NCBI RefSeq assembly: GCF_963663645.1
Contig: NZ_OY760503.1
Span: forward strand, 2,773,401 to 2,837,400
Length of the DNA stretch: 64,000 nt
Direction of reading: 5' to 3'
Source: an uncultured Trichococcus sp.
GTDB lineage: Bacteria; Bacillota; Bacilli; Lactobacillales; Aerococcaceae
Shown here: positions 1 to 7,824 of the stretch, piece by piece
Numbering within the stretch: position 1 is the stretch's first letter
How the letters are laid out: every line of letters begins with the position of its first letter
Made by a program: the position numbers and the translations under genes
Notes under the pieces: generated by a model
What the model was told of the DNA's origin: nothing
The model's input: only the letters and a program-made list of their open reading frames with translations
Database searches by the model: none

Positions 1-725
1 TCACCGTGCCCAACATTGCATATCGGATAGTTTTTGCCAAGGTGTCTGTGGGTTAGGATAGGATTGCCTTTGTACCCCTCATATTCCCCCATGACTTCCT
101 TGCTCCTGCTGATTGTGATTGCATGAAAGTGTTCTGTTCCTCCTTCAGAGATCATAAGATAATACCAACCGTCTTTTTTATACAGGTGGGGACCTTCGGG
201 AGAAGCGGCATTCTTCAAAGCACCGCTCCATAACAATTTTCTTTCCCCAACAAGCTTCATGGTTTCTAAATCAATTTCGCTGCACCAAATTCTGGGTTCT
301 TCTCCGAAACCGGTAGTACCTGTATAATATGCCTTGCCGTCATCATCAAAAAATAATGAGGGGTCTATTCCGTCAGCCCCACGGATCACATTAATTTCAG
401 ACCAAGGCCCTTTTGGGTCCTTAGCCGTAACGATGAAGTTATTTCCTTGCATCGTTACGTTGGTTGTAATGACGTAGAACATCCCATCATGGTAACGGAT
501 AGTGGGTGCAAAAATCCCCCCGGAAATCATTTCATAGGTCAAAGGCAGTTGACTTTTACGATCAAGAACATTGCCGATTTGTTCCCAGTTGACGAGATTT
601 TTACTGTGAAAAATAGGAATCCCTGGAAAAAAACTGAAGCTGGATGAAATTAAGTAAAAATCATCTTCCACACGCACTATTGATGGATCCGGATAACATC
701 CCGGTAGTATAGGATTTTCAATCAT
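1..725 (-). CDS. GH43 beta-xylosidase / alpha-L-arabinofuranosidase, N-terminal part
   Basis: The first 241 residues of a glycoside hydrolase family 43 enzyme; the rest lies beyond the left edge. It begins MIENPILPGCYPDPSIV, the typical start of the XynB-type GH43 subfamilies. The catalytic base Asp sits in YPDPSIV (about residue 14), the pKa-modulating Asp in GIDPSLF, and the acid Glu in SPEGPHL. Family members remove xylose or arabinose from the ends of short xylan-derived oligosaccharides. There is no signal peptide, so it is probably cytoplasmic and works on imported sugars. It is the last visible gene of the run that starts with the GPH symporter 84 bp upstream. The substrate (xylose or arabinose) cannot be fixed from this part alone. 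Confidence 0.9.
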   Translation of the reverse strand, partial: MIENPILPGCYPDPSIVRVEDDFYLISSSFSFFPGIPIFHSKNLVNWEQIGNVLDRKSQLPLTYEMISGGIFAPTIRYHDGMFYVITTNVTMQGNNFIVTAKDPKGPWSEINVIRGADGIDPSLFFDDDGKAYYTGTTGFGEEPRIWCSEIDLETMKLVGERKLLWSGALKNAASPEGPHLYKKDGWYYLMISEGGTEHFHAITISRSKEVMGEYEGYKGNPILTHRHLGKNYPICNVGHG

Positions 726-809
726 ATTTCCCACTCATTTCTTAGTATTGGTTCTCACGGTTCATGTTTCTGAAACAGATTTCCTTACAAAATGCCTTGC
801 CTCAATTCA

Positions 810-2222
810 TTAAGCTTCTTCTAGTTCTCGGATTTCCAATTCGACTGCGATTTGATCCATCTGTTTTTTATCAAGTTTGTACCAATACAAGGGAAGAATG
901 CTGAGTACCATTAAAATCGCAGGGACTAAGTTTACTACCACATTTATTCCTGTGATAGAGGCTTGTGACTGTGCTGCTCCTGGTACATAACCGGTTGCTG
1001 AAAGCATCAGCACTCCCCCGGCTCCGGCTATCGCTGATGCAAGTTTTACACCAAATCCTAAGAACGAGAATGTCAATCCTTCATCTCGCACTCTATATTT
1101 CCAATCTCCATATTCCACACAATCAGATAACATTCCTGTGGAAACACTGCCAGCTGAGTTCGAAAGTCCAATAAATGCAGCAGTCGTCAGCAAGAAGGCG
1201 GTGTTACCGGACGGGAAAAGAAACAGAACGAATATAGATACAATACTGATCAGACTTAGTATCAGCAACCAATTTCTCTTACCAAATTTCTTTGTAGCCA
1301 CTGGCAACAACATACTACCTATCAATTGAAAAACAGTCATACTTGTAAAAATTGGTGCAATCATTGTAAAAGATCCGACTACATAAATGACATAGTATGC
1401 AAGTAAGGTCATTCTTCCAATAACGGCCATTGCTCCCAAGAAAACACTCCAAACTGTGATCAACAACATTTTGTTTTTAAATAGCGCTTTCAAAGATGTC
1501 GTAACAGAAATTTTTTGTTTCTCTCTCTTCCTTGAATCCGTTCTTGCTGTTTCCTTACAATGATATGCTGTTAACCAAAAAGCTGGAATCATAATCAAGG
1601 AACAAATAACAGTGACCCAAAAGTAGCCTCGAGAATTAGCAACATCACTGTTACTGAAAAATAAGATAGCTGGCATTACTGCCATGGATAAAATCATTTG
1701 AATGACACTGCCACCAACTGCTCTTGCTGACGTATAATTCATTCGAACTTGTGAGTCTTTTGCAATTCGGTTCACTAAACTGGCATACCCAACCGAAAGT
1801 GCAGTATAAGACATTCCTGCGCCAATATATAAAACTAAGCAAAGAATTACTTTCGTTACACCTTCTACAGGGAAAACCGTAAACGTAAGAATATTAAATA
1901 TAGCTAGGAATGGCGGAGCAAAAATGAGATATGGCCGGAATTTTCCCCATCTAGTTTGTGTTCTGTCAGCTACGATGCCCATCATCGGATCGTTCACAGC
2001 ATCCCAGATACGAGCAACAAGCATGATCATTGAAATTGCAGCAGCAGAAAGCCCAATAATGTCTGTGTAAAAAATCATCAGATAGGTATTGATCATATAC
2101 CAACTCAATTGACTTCCAACTTCACCGAAGCTGTAAAAAACAGCTATCTTTTTACTTGTTTTTTCTTGAATTTGCACTTTTTGACTAGCTACCTCAAAAT
2201 TCATATCCACCTGTTTTTCCAT
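810..2222 (-). CDS. GPH-family sugar:cation symporter
   Basis: A 12-helix membrane carrier of the glycoside-pentoside-hexuronide family (MelB/XynT/YicJ type), about 470 residues. The family signature after helix 2 is present: NDPMMGIVADRTQTRWGKFRPY. The open frame extends 18 codons upstream, but the start at 2222 (MEKQVDMNF) is preferred because an AGGAGGAAG ribosome site lies just before it, and the extension would cross the cre operator. It probably imports xylosides or similar oligosaccharides for the GH43 enzyme just downstream. Control is likely by CcpA through the cre site and by the AraC-type regulator immediately upstream. The exact sugar is not visible in the sequence. Confidence 0.88.
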   Translation of the reverse strand: MEKQVDMNFEVASQKVQIQEKTSKKIAVFYSFGEVGSQLSWYMINTYLMIFYTDIIGLSAAAISMIMLVARIWDAVNDPMMGIVADRTQTRWGKFRPYLIFAPPFLAIFNILTFTVFPVEGVTKVILCLVLYIGAGMSYTALSVGYASLVNRIAKDSQVRMNYTSARAVGGSVIQMILSMAVMPAILFFSNSDVANSRGYFWVTVICSLIMIPAFWLTAYHCKETARTDSRKREKQKISVTTSLKALFKNKMLLITVWSVFLGAMAVIGRMTLLAYYVIYVVGSFTMIAPIFTSMTVFQLIGSMLLPVATKKFGKRNWLLILSLISIVSIFVLFLFPSGNTAFLLTTAAFIGLSNSAGSVSTGMLSDCVEYGDWKYRVRDEGLTFSFLGFGVKLASAIAGAGGVLMLSATGYVPGAAQSQASITGINVVVNLVPAILMVLSILPLYWYKLDKKQMDQIAVELEIRELEEA

Positions 2223-2256
2223 TTGTCTTCCTCCTGATAGTAAATTATAAGACCGC

Positions 2257-2272
2257 TTGTAATCGATTACAT
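2257..2272 (-). promoter_or_regulatory. cre site (CcpA operator) before the GPH-GH43 genes
   Basis: The 16-mer TTGTAATCGATTACAT matches the cre consensus WTGNAANCGNWNNCAW at every fixed position. Its core TGTAATCGATTACA is a perfect 14-bp palindrome. It lies 35 bp upstream of the chosen symporter start, where CcpA binding would block transcription when preferred sugars are present. A LacI-family local operator would look similar. Confidence 0.75.
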
Positions 2273-2309
2273 ACATAGTTTATACCGGGACGGAAGTTTC
2301 CTCTACTTT

Positions 2310-2355
2310 GGTAGCGTTTAAATTCATGGTACTTCCATAACGAGAAAACGCTACC
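2310..2355. promoter_or_regulatory. 10-bp perfect inverted repeat between AraC-GH39 gene and symporter
   Basis: GGTAGCGTTT (2310-2319) and AAACGCTACC (2346-2355) are perfect inverted copies separated by 26 bp. A small ATGG/CCAT inner stem lies in the loop. On the plus strand it is followed by TTTTATTG. On the minus strand, where both neighbouring genes run, there is no T tract, so it is either an operator or an attenuator-like hairpin rather than a clean terminator. Confidence 0.45.
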
Positions 2356-2392
2356 TTTTATTGTTGTGTAAATTTGTGTGGCACATTCTTAA

Positions 2393-4828
2393 CTAATTTG
2401 ATACTTTTTGGATGTCAAACAAGCAAATATCATACGGGGATAGATGGATTTCCAGTACTAATTTATCATCGCTGATGATTTGTGTCTGTATTTCGATCTT
2501 CGGAACGCATTTTTGCTTCAGGTATTGGATCATTTCTTTATCAAAATGATCGATTTGGCTGATTGCATTGACTTCTTCCAAAAAATTGCCGTTGTTCTTC
2601 CCGATGCTGTACTTGGTGATCCGGTATTTACCGGCTGCTTCAAAACCATTCAGTTCAATTGTCCAATCGATCGGCTGTTCATTGTCGAAAATGGCGTAGG
2701 CATTGTTTTTGTGGAAGCCTCCGATGGTGTCGTAGTAATAGGTCGCATTCAAATGGCTGTAGTGGTAGCACAGCAACTGATATTGCTTTTCTTTTCTGGT
2801 CACGATCAGATTTTCGGAAGCGAAGATTCTTTTCGGACCCAATTTCTTCAGAAATTTGAAAGCAAAGTAACCAATTTTGGGGACTCCATTTTTGGATAGG
2901 ATACCGGCTCCGCCAAAGATTTCTTTTTTGGCTGTATCGAAACTGGTCACCGTCAAATCCGACAACTGCCAATATCCGATCAGATCGCAATAGGACAGGA
3001 TCGACAGGATATTCTTCAGGATATAGGCGCCTTTAAAGGCCGTATCATTGATGATTTCCCTGTTCAGGATGGTCACGTTGAACTCCGTCACGTACAACTT
3101 CGTACCCAAGTCCAATTCATCCAGCAAGGTGCGGATGTCCCTGATCTTATTCAGCATATAATCTTCATCATGGGAAATCGGATTCGCACGCTTCTCTACA
3201 ACATAGCCATGTTTGATTTCATCGATCGGATAGATGCCGATGCTGATGAAGTCCGGTTTGATTTTTTCCTGTTTCCATTTGCGCAGAAAATTCCGCATGT
3301 CTCCCCGTTCGATGTCCAAACTCAGCCCGCAGCCGCCTACTTGCATTCCCGGAACAATGCGCTTGATTGATTCGCTGATTTGGCTGAAGTAACGGATATA
3401 GTGCGGATACTGCGAAATATCCACCTGTCCATCATTCATCTCGATCAGGGATAGTTGTTCTTGATTCGTATTTTTAAGGACGAATGCATTCGGTTTCCAT
3501 ATTTCAATGATCCATTTCGAGACTTCCTCATCGCCGTACTTATCGATGCAATGGTTGAGAAAGGTTGTGAACCTGAGCAAAATCCCGTCCATTCTGTTGG
3601 TCTTCAGCTCAAACGGTTCTTTCTTAATGATTTTTGTGTGGGTTTCATGTATCAGTTTGCCTTTGAATCCGAGTTCCAAAAACGGAATCATCCCGGCATC
3701 GAGAACCGTCTGCAGGATTTCATCAACTTTTGTGAAGTCGAATTCATCGCCAACTTGTTCAAATAAAACATTGTTGAACAAGCCCCAAATCCGGCCGTAG
3801 CGAAAAGCATTCTGCTCTTGTGTGTATCGGATTTGTTGGGAGAATGACGTGTGGAGCAGGTCCCCCGCGTAACCGAGATTGATCAGATATTTGTCGTAAT
3901 TGAAATCTTCCGACTCTGAGACATCGATTTTCAGCTTATCGGCATTATTGCCTTCCTCCTCATCAGCAAAGTACTTCTCTAGGTCCATCAATTCTTCATT
4001 CGGTATCGCAAAAGGTGATGATTGGATTTCGATGCCTTTTTTTGATTCTCTGCGGTACTCGCTGGGAGTCAGCCCTTGATATTTTTTGAACAACCGGTTG
4101 AAGGAATTGATATTGGAAAATCCGGCTGAGAACGCAATGTTGGTAACGGATTTTTCTGTTTCGAACAAATCTTTCCGCACTTTTTCCAGACGTTTTCTGA
4201 TCAGATACTCGCTCAGGGATAAGCCGATTTCGTTCGAGAATAGTTTGGAAAGGTATTGTTCCGATACGAACAATTTCCCTGCCAAATCAGATAAGCGGAT
4301 CTCTTTATCAAAGTTATTATCGATGTAAAATTTGACTTCCTCGACTTTTTGCTTGATGCTCCTGTCCGACTCAAGTTGCACTTTCACAAAATACTTCTTT
4401 TCCAAAGTATTGATGAGGTTGAAGTAAACCTCAAAGATTTCCGATATCCGTTTCTGTTCCTTAAAAATGTACAGTTCCACCAATTGGTTCAACAGATAGG
4501 TTACTTGCATATCCGAGCTGTGCGTATTTTTGACCGAATCGCCTGTAAAATAGTAGCTGTACGGGTCGGACTCATCCTCTTCGGAATAAAAATACTGCAG
4601 CGACAACTGAAAAACTTTTGAGTCGCCGGTATGGCATGTATACGATTTTGATTTATGCAGTATAAAAAAATCGTCCTTTTGCAAAGTCAAATAACTGCCT
4701 TCGGATTCTACCGACAGTTCCCCGACCAACACATACAGCAGATGGATATCATCATCAAAATTTTGGATGACTTCCTTGTTAACGATTTTTTTGATTTTGA
4801 TGTTTTCCCATGGATTGATGAGTTTCAT
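2393..4828 (-). CDS. AraC-type regulator fused to a GH39-like domain
   Basis: 811 residues. Residues about 1-110 form a cupin-like sensor, about 165-265 an AraC-type double helix-turn-helix ending FKKYQGLTPSEYRRE, and about 300-800 a GH39 beta-xylosidase-like (beta/alpha)8 region plus a beta-sandwich tail. In GH39 enzymes the acid/base Glu lies in a W-NEP motif. Here the equivalent reads WIIEIWKPNAF, so that Glu is absent. The nucleophile Glu motif is kept as YVTEFNVT. The most economical reading is a transcription factor whose sugar hydrolase domain now senses xylo-oligosaccharides. It lies directly upstream of the symporter and GH43 genes and probably controls them. An AGGTGA ribosome site precedes the ATG. 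A second, related fusion is at 10270-12519. Confidence 0.85.
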   Translation of the reverse strand: MKLINPWENIKIKKIVNKEVIQNFDDDIHLLYVLVGELSVESEGSYLTLQKDDFFILHKSKSYTCHTGDSKVFQLSLQYFYSEEDESDPYSYYFTGDSVKNTHSSDMQVTYLLNQLVELYIFKEQKRISEIFEVYFNLINTLEKKYFVKVQLESDRSIKQKVEEVKFYIDNNFDKEIRLSDLAGKLFVSEQYLSKLFSNEIGLSLSEYLIRKRLEKVRKDLFETEKSVTNIAFSAGFSNINSFNRLFKKYQGLTPSEYRRESKKGIEIQSSPFAIPNEELMDLEKYFADEEEGNNADKLKIDVSESEDFNYDKYLINLGYAGDLLHTSFSQQIRYTQEQNAFRYGRIWGLFNNVLFEQVGDEFDFTKVDEILQTVLDAGMIPFLELGFKGKLIHETHTKIIKKEPFELKTNRMDGILLRFTTFLNHCIDKYGDEEVSKWIIEIWKPNAFVLKNTNQEQLSLIEMNDGQVDISQYPHYIRYFSQISESIKRIVPGMQVGGCGLSLDIERGDMRNFLRKWKQEKIKPDFISIGIYPIDEIKHGYVVEKRANPISHDEDYMLNKIRDIRTLLDELDLGTKLYVTEFNVTILNREIINDTAFKGAYILKNILSILSYCDLIGYWQLSDLTVTSFDTAKKEIFGGAGILSKNGVPKIGYFAFKFLKKLGPKRIFASENLIVTRKEKQYQLLCYHYSHLNATYYYDTIGGFHKNNAYAIFDNEQPIDWTIELNGFEAAGKYRITKYSIGKNNGNFLEEVNAISQIDHFDKEMIQYLKQKCVPKIEIQTQIISDDKLVLEIHLSPYDICLFDIQKVSN

Positions 4829-5037
4829 ACAATCACCTCTTTCAGGTATTACTATATGCTATTCAGGTAGCTCCTCACAAGTGCACACAGCATAAAAAAC
4901 AGTGCTGCACTTAAAATAACAAATTGGATTTCAGGACAATAACAAAAAGTCCTTTATAATGGTTGATAAGAAGACTCATCCAAGACCACTAAAAAGGACT
5001 GACGCATAATCAATTCTAGTTCAATTCGAATGCTACT
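4829..5037. other. Intergenic region between GH35-like gene and AraC-GH39 gene
   Basis: No gene is visible. The region holds AGTCCTTT (4948-4955) and its inverse AAAGGACT (4993-5000), a possible weak operator or long-loop hairpin. It should contain the end of the GH35 transcript and the promoter of the AraC-GH39 gene. Confidence 0.35.
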
Positions 5038-6579
5038 TTAATATTTAAACAATTCAATGAGGTAGCAACTTGGCATTGCATCAAAACTAACCGACATTTT
5101 TTCATCACCGTTCAGAACTCTACCGGCTATAAATTTCCCATCTTTTAAATCGCCTTCTTCAAATTTGATGACTTCTACTTTATAATTTTCACCTGGCTTA
5201 GCCCGGAAGCTAAGCTTGCTCATCATTCCTACAAGCAAGAATTTGTTTTCTTCAAGTTCAAAAATCGCTCCTGAAGCAACAGGCTTCTTGTCCATTCTCG
5301 GTGCATAAGAAACAACTAGATCATAATTAGTCAGGTTAATGAAAGCCCCAAAATCGGTTTCGTACTTTTTAACATAACTGTGCACTCTACCCGTTCCCCG
5401 ATACTCCATCAAGAGTGGTTTTAGGTTTTCGATTATTGAATAGGTTTTGGCCAAATAGTTCTTGCTGCCTTCGATATCAAAAGCGGATGGATCTATATTG
5501 AGAGCCATCATCACATCCATTGGAGGCTTATTGATACTTTCTGGAGGGAGCACCAATTCTTCAATCCCAAATGGAGAATAACCAATCGCATTATGCTTCG
5601 TAAACGCATACAAACAGTAGGAAGAAGTAACTGCATCTTTTCTGACTTCCGGAACCAATAGCGGATTTCCTTCATACGCATACTCATCCAATACTTGTGG
5701 CACGTAAGGAACGTAGATGTCTGGGGCCAAAGTAAATAAAGAGGGTGCAATGGCTTTCCAAATTTTATGAACTTCTTTTACAGGGCCCCCGCTAGGATAC
5801 GAACCAGGATACCATGGATACTGTTTTAGCCAAGCGTTTGTGAAATATGGAATTGGATATTCGTATTTTCCGGCTGAGGTAATTTTTTCAACCGCTCTTG
5901 CGTAGTGATAGGCCATAAAGCTCTCATTAGCATCTTTTCCGAAAGCCTCGTCCCATGTGCCGACTAAGTTTAGCTTATCCGCCAAATCTTGGGGGATCTC
6001 TTTGCTGATGAGGTCATTTGCTAGGGGACTATAGTCTCTGTCTGTCCCTAATAAACCGATTTCATTTTCGACCTGAACCATGATAACAGTTGAATGGTCT
6101 TGGTCTGTCTCTTTAATATGCTTCATCACTTTGGAAAAAGCGTAAGCATCTTTCTCGACAGCCAGTTCGCATAAAGGCGAAATCGAATGCAACTTCTCTC
6201 CTTTAGCTGTTTGCACTCTGCTGTATTTGCTGGAGTCCTGCTTCATCCACTTGGGCGTATACATGCTTTCCGCATTTTTCCAAAGTCCAAACCAGATCAA
6301 GATGAGATGCATCTTTTGCTCCCTAGCTTGGCTGATCAGTCCATCCAACAAAGTGAAATCAAATTCCCCTTCTACAGGTTCTATCAACTCCCAATAGATT
6401 GGCGCAATTACAGAATTCATATTAAGCGGTTTCAAATTCGGCCACACGTTTTCCTCCATGTATTTTAGATTGCTGGTACTCGAATTATGAAGTTCGCCGG
6501 CTAATGAAAAAAATGGTTCTCCCTTTACGTAAAGTGTTGGAAATCCCTTTTCGTTTCTGATTTCAGGTATTTTTGTCAT
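5038..6579 (-). CDS. GH35-like beta-galactosidase (GH-A clan, DUF5597 type)
   Basis: 513 residues, no signal peptide. The start shows the GH35 pattern GEPFFSLAGELHNSS. The acid/base is the second Glu of VQVENEIGL (E173), and a candidate nucleophile is E311 in LLVPEVRKD. Both are spaced as in clan GH-A galactosidases of families 35 and 42. The C-terminal part fits the DUF5597 beta domain found in these short intracellular GH35-like proteins. It would release terminal galactose (or a related sugar such as arabinopyranose) from imported oligosaccharides. An AAGGAGG site precedes the ATG. It is divergent from the AraC gene at 6691, which is its likely regulator. The substrate is inferred. Confidence 0.8.
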   Translation of the reverse strand: MTKIPEIRNEKGFPTLYVKGEPFFSLAGELHNSSTSNLKYMEENVWPNLKPLNMNSVIAPIYWELIEPVEGEFDFTLLDGLISQAREQKMHLILIWFGLWKNAESMYTPKWMKQDSSKYSRVQTAKGEKLHSISPLCELAVEKDAYAFSKVMKHIKETDQDHSTVIMVQVENEIGLLGTDRDYSPLANDLISKEIPQDLADKLNLVGTWDEAFGKDANESFMAYHYARAVEKITSAGKYEYPIPYFTNAWLKQYPWYPGSYPSGGPVKEVHKIWKAIAPSLFTLAPDIYVPYVPQVLDEYAYEGNPLLVPEVRKDAVTSSYCLYAFTKHNAIGYSPFGIEELVLPPESINKPPMDVMMALNIDPSAFDIEGSKNYLAKTYSIIENLKPLLMEYRGTGRVHSYVKKYETDFGAFINLTNYDLVVSYAPRMDKKPVASGAIFELEENKFLLVGMMSKLSFRAKPGENYKVEVIKFEEGDLKDGKFIAGRVLNGDEKMSVSFDAMPSCYLIELFKY

Positions 6580-6621
6580 TGAATATTCCTCCTTTTCTAT
6601 CTACGCTTAGTATAGTGCCTA

Positions 6622-6674
6622 TTGACAATCAGCGTCCATCTTAATATATTTATAATCATAGTAAAATATTAAGA
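6622..6674 (+). promoter_or_regulatory. Divergent promoter/operator region of the AraC gene and GH35-like gene
   Basis: TTGACA (6622-6627), a 17-bp spacer and TATATT (6645-6650) make a good plus-strand sigma-A promoter for the AraC gene. TCTTAATAT (6639-6647) and ATATTAAGA (6666-6674) are perfect inverted copies. One arm overlaps the -10 box and the other reaches the ribosome site, as expected of an autoregulatory operator that could also serve the divergent GH35-like gene. Confidence 0.6.
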
Positions 6675-6690
6675 TTAGGAGGAAAACCAC

Positions 6691-7509
6691 ATGATCATCA
6701 CCATAAATAATCTGGATTATCGTTCCACGAACATTCCGATGATGGTATTGACCCTAGGATTCAAACATAATCAAGAAACCATCAACCGGATAGAAGGCGT
6801 CTCCCATTTCCAATGGTTTTTTTGTGAAAAAGGCCAAGGAGAAGTCATCATTGACGAGAAAAAAATGATCATCAATGAGGGTCAAGGATTCCTGATTTAT
6901 CCAAACACTGCTCACGAGTACCATGCACTATCCGATGAATGGCTGCTCGATTTTATAGGATTCAATGGAGATATTTGTCTGGAACTCTTAAAAAATCTGG
7001 ACATGACACAATCAGGCGCTTACCACTTATCCGATACGCAGATTTTTTCAACCTCTGTTCTTGAAATGATAAACACTTATAAGACTAGTGCGAATTTTAA
7101 AATTGAACTTTCGACTTATTGTTATAACCTTCTATTAAATTTGGCCAATGCCGTAAGGTTGATTATTGGAGAAAATCAATTTGGAACAAACAGAACCGTT
7201 AACAGTATCATTTCCTTCATCGAAGAAAATTATCACCAGCCTATCAACCTTGATGATATCGCTTCATCCTGCGGAATGACAAAGGAACATATTTGTGGGG
7301 TCTTCAAAAAAAATATGAACCAAACAATCAATCACTTTCTGACGAATGTAAGAATTATCCACGCTAGAGTGGAATTGTTGCAGTTTCCAGAAAAGAAAAT
7401 CCATGAAATTGCAGACTCTTGCGGGTTCCGGGACTCGAGTTATTTCTGTAAAGTTTTCAAAAAGCATGTCGGGTATTCTCCAGAGCAGTTCAGAAAGGTA
7501 AGATATTAA
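6691..7509 (+). CDS. AraC-family transcriptional regulator
   Basis: 272 residues: an N-terminal cupin-like sugar sensor (about 1-150, with the typical FCEKGQGEVIIDEKKM and P-NTAHEYHAL strands) and a C-terminal AraC double helix-turn-helix (about 170-272) ending GYSPEQFRKVRY. Unlike the two large AraC proteins nearby it carries no hydrolase domain. An AGGAGG site lies 9 bp before the ATG. It is the only plus-strand gene in the first 12 kb, is divergent from the GH35-like gene and is followed by its own terminator. It is therefore probably the activator of that gene, in response to the sugar or glycoside imported by this locus. Confidence 0.88.
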   Translation: MIITINNLDYRSTNIPMMVLTLGFKHNQETINRIEGVSHFQWFFCEKGQGEVIIDEKKMIINEGQGFLIYPNTAHEYHALSDEWLLDFIGFNGDICLELLKNLDMTQSGAYHLSDTQIFSTSVLEMINTYKTSANFKIELSTYCYNLLLNLANAVRLIIGENQFGTNRTVNSIISFIEENYHQPINLDDIASSCGMTKEHICGVFKKNMNQTINHFLTNVRIIHARVELLQFPEKKIHEIADSCGFRDSSYFCKVFKKHVGYSPEQFRKVRY

Positions 7510-7549
7510 TGGGTATCCCCTCGGCAAATCCAGCATCATAGACAATAGG

Positions 7550-7603
7550 GCTGTATCAAAACCAGAATAGTACTTCCTGATTTTGATACAGCTTCTTCTA
7601 TTT
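7550..7603 (+). terminator. Terminator of the AraC gene
   Basis: GCTGTATCAAAACCAG (7550-7565) pairs with CTGATTTTGATACAGC (7577-7592) around an 11-nt loop. TTCTTCTATTT follows. It lies 40 bp after the AraC stop codon. Confidence 0.8.
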
Positions 7604-7824
7604 GAGAAATGGATTTGTGCTCAGAAATAACCCGCCAAAAGCGGTTAGGCGGGGAAAAACGTCCATGGACAACACGAGATTACCCGTAAAAACCATTTTG
7701 GCGGGTAATCTCGTTCACAATCATAAACTCGTACCCAAGACCGGACAATCCTACAAGCAAACCACAAAGAAGGAGCTGCCTCATTTTGATATGCCCTATT
7801 ATTGTCCGAAGTATCGCCAGCGGA
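7604..7824. other. Non-coding stretch with two further hairpins
   Basis: An 80-codon open frame here has no ribosome site and no recognisable product, so I treat the region as non-coding. It holds CCCGCC/GGCGGG (7631-7636, 7648-7653) and a perfect 13-bp inverted repeat ACGAGATTACCCG/CGGGTAATCTCGT (7674-7686, 7702-7714) with a 15-bp loop. Neither has a U tract. The second could be the debris of a small mobile element, or a structured 3' region of the GH3 transcript. Confidence 0.4.
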
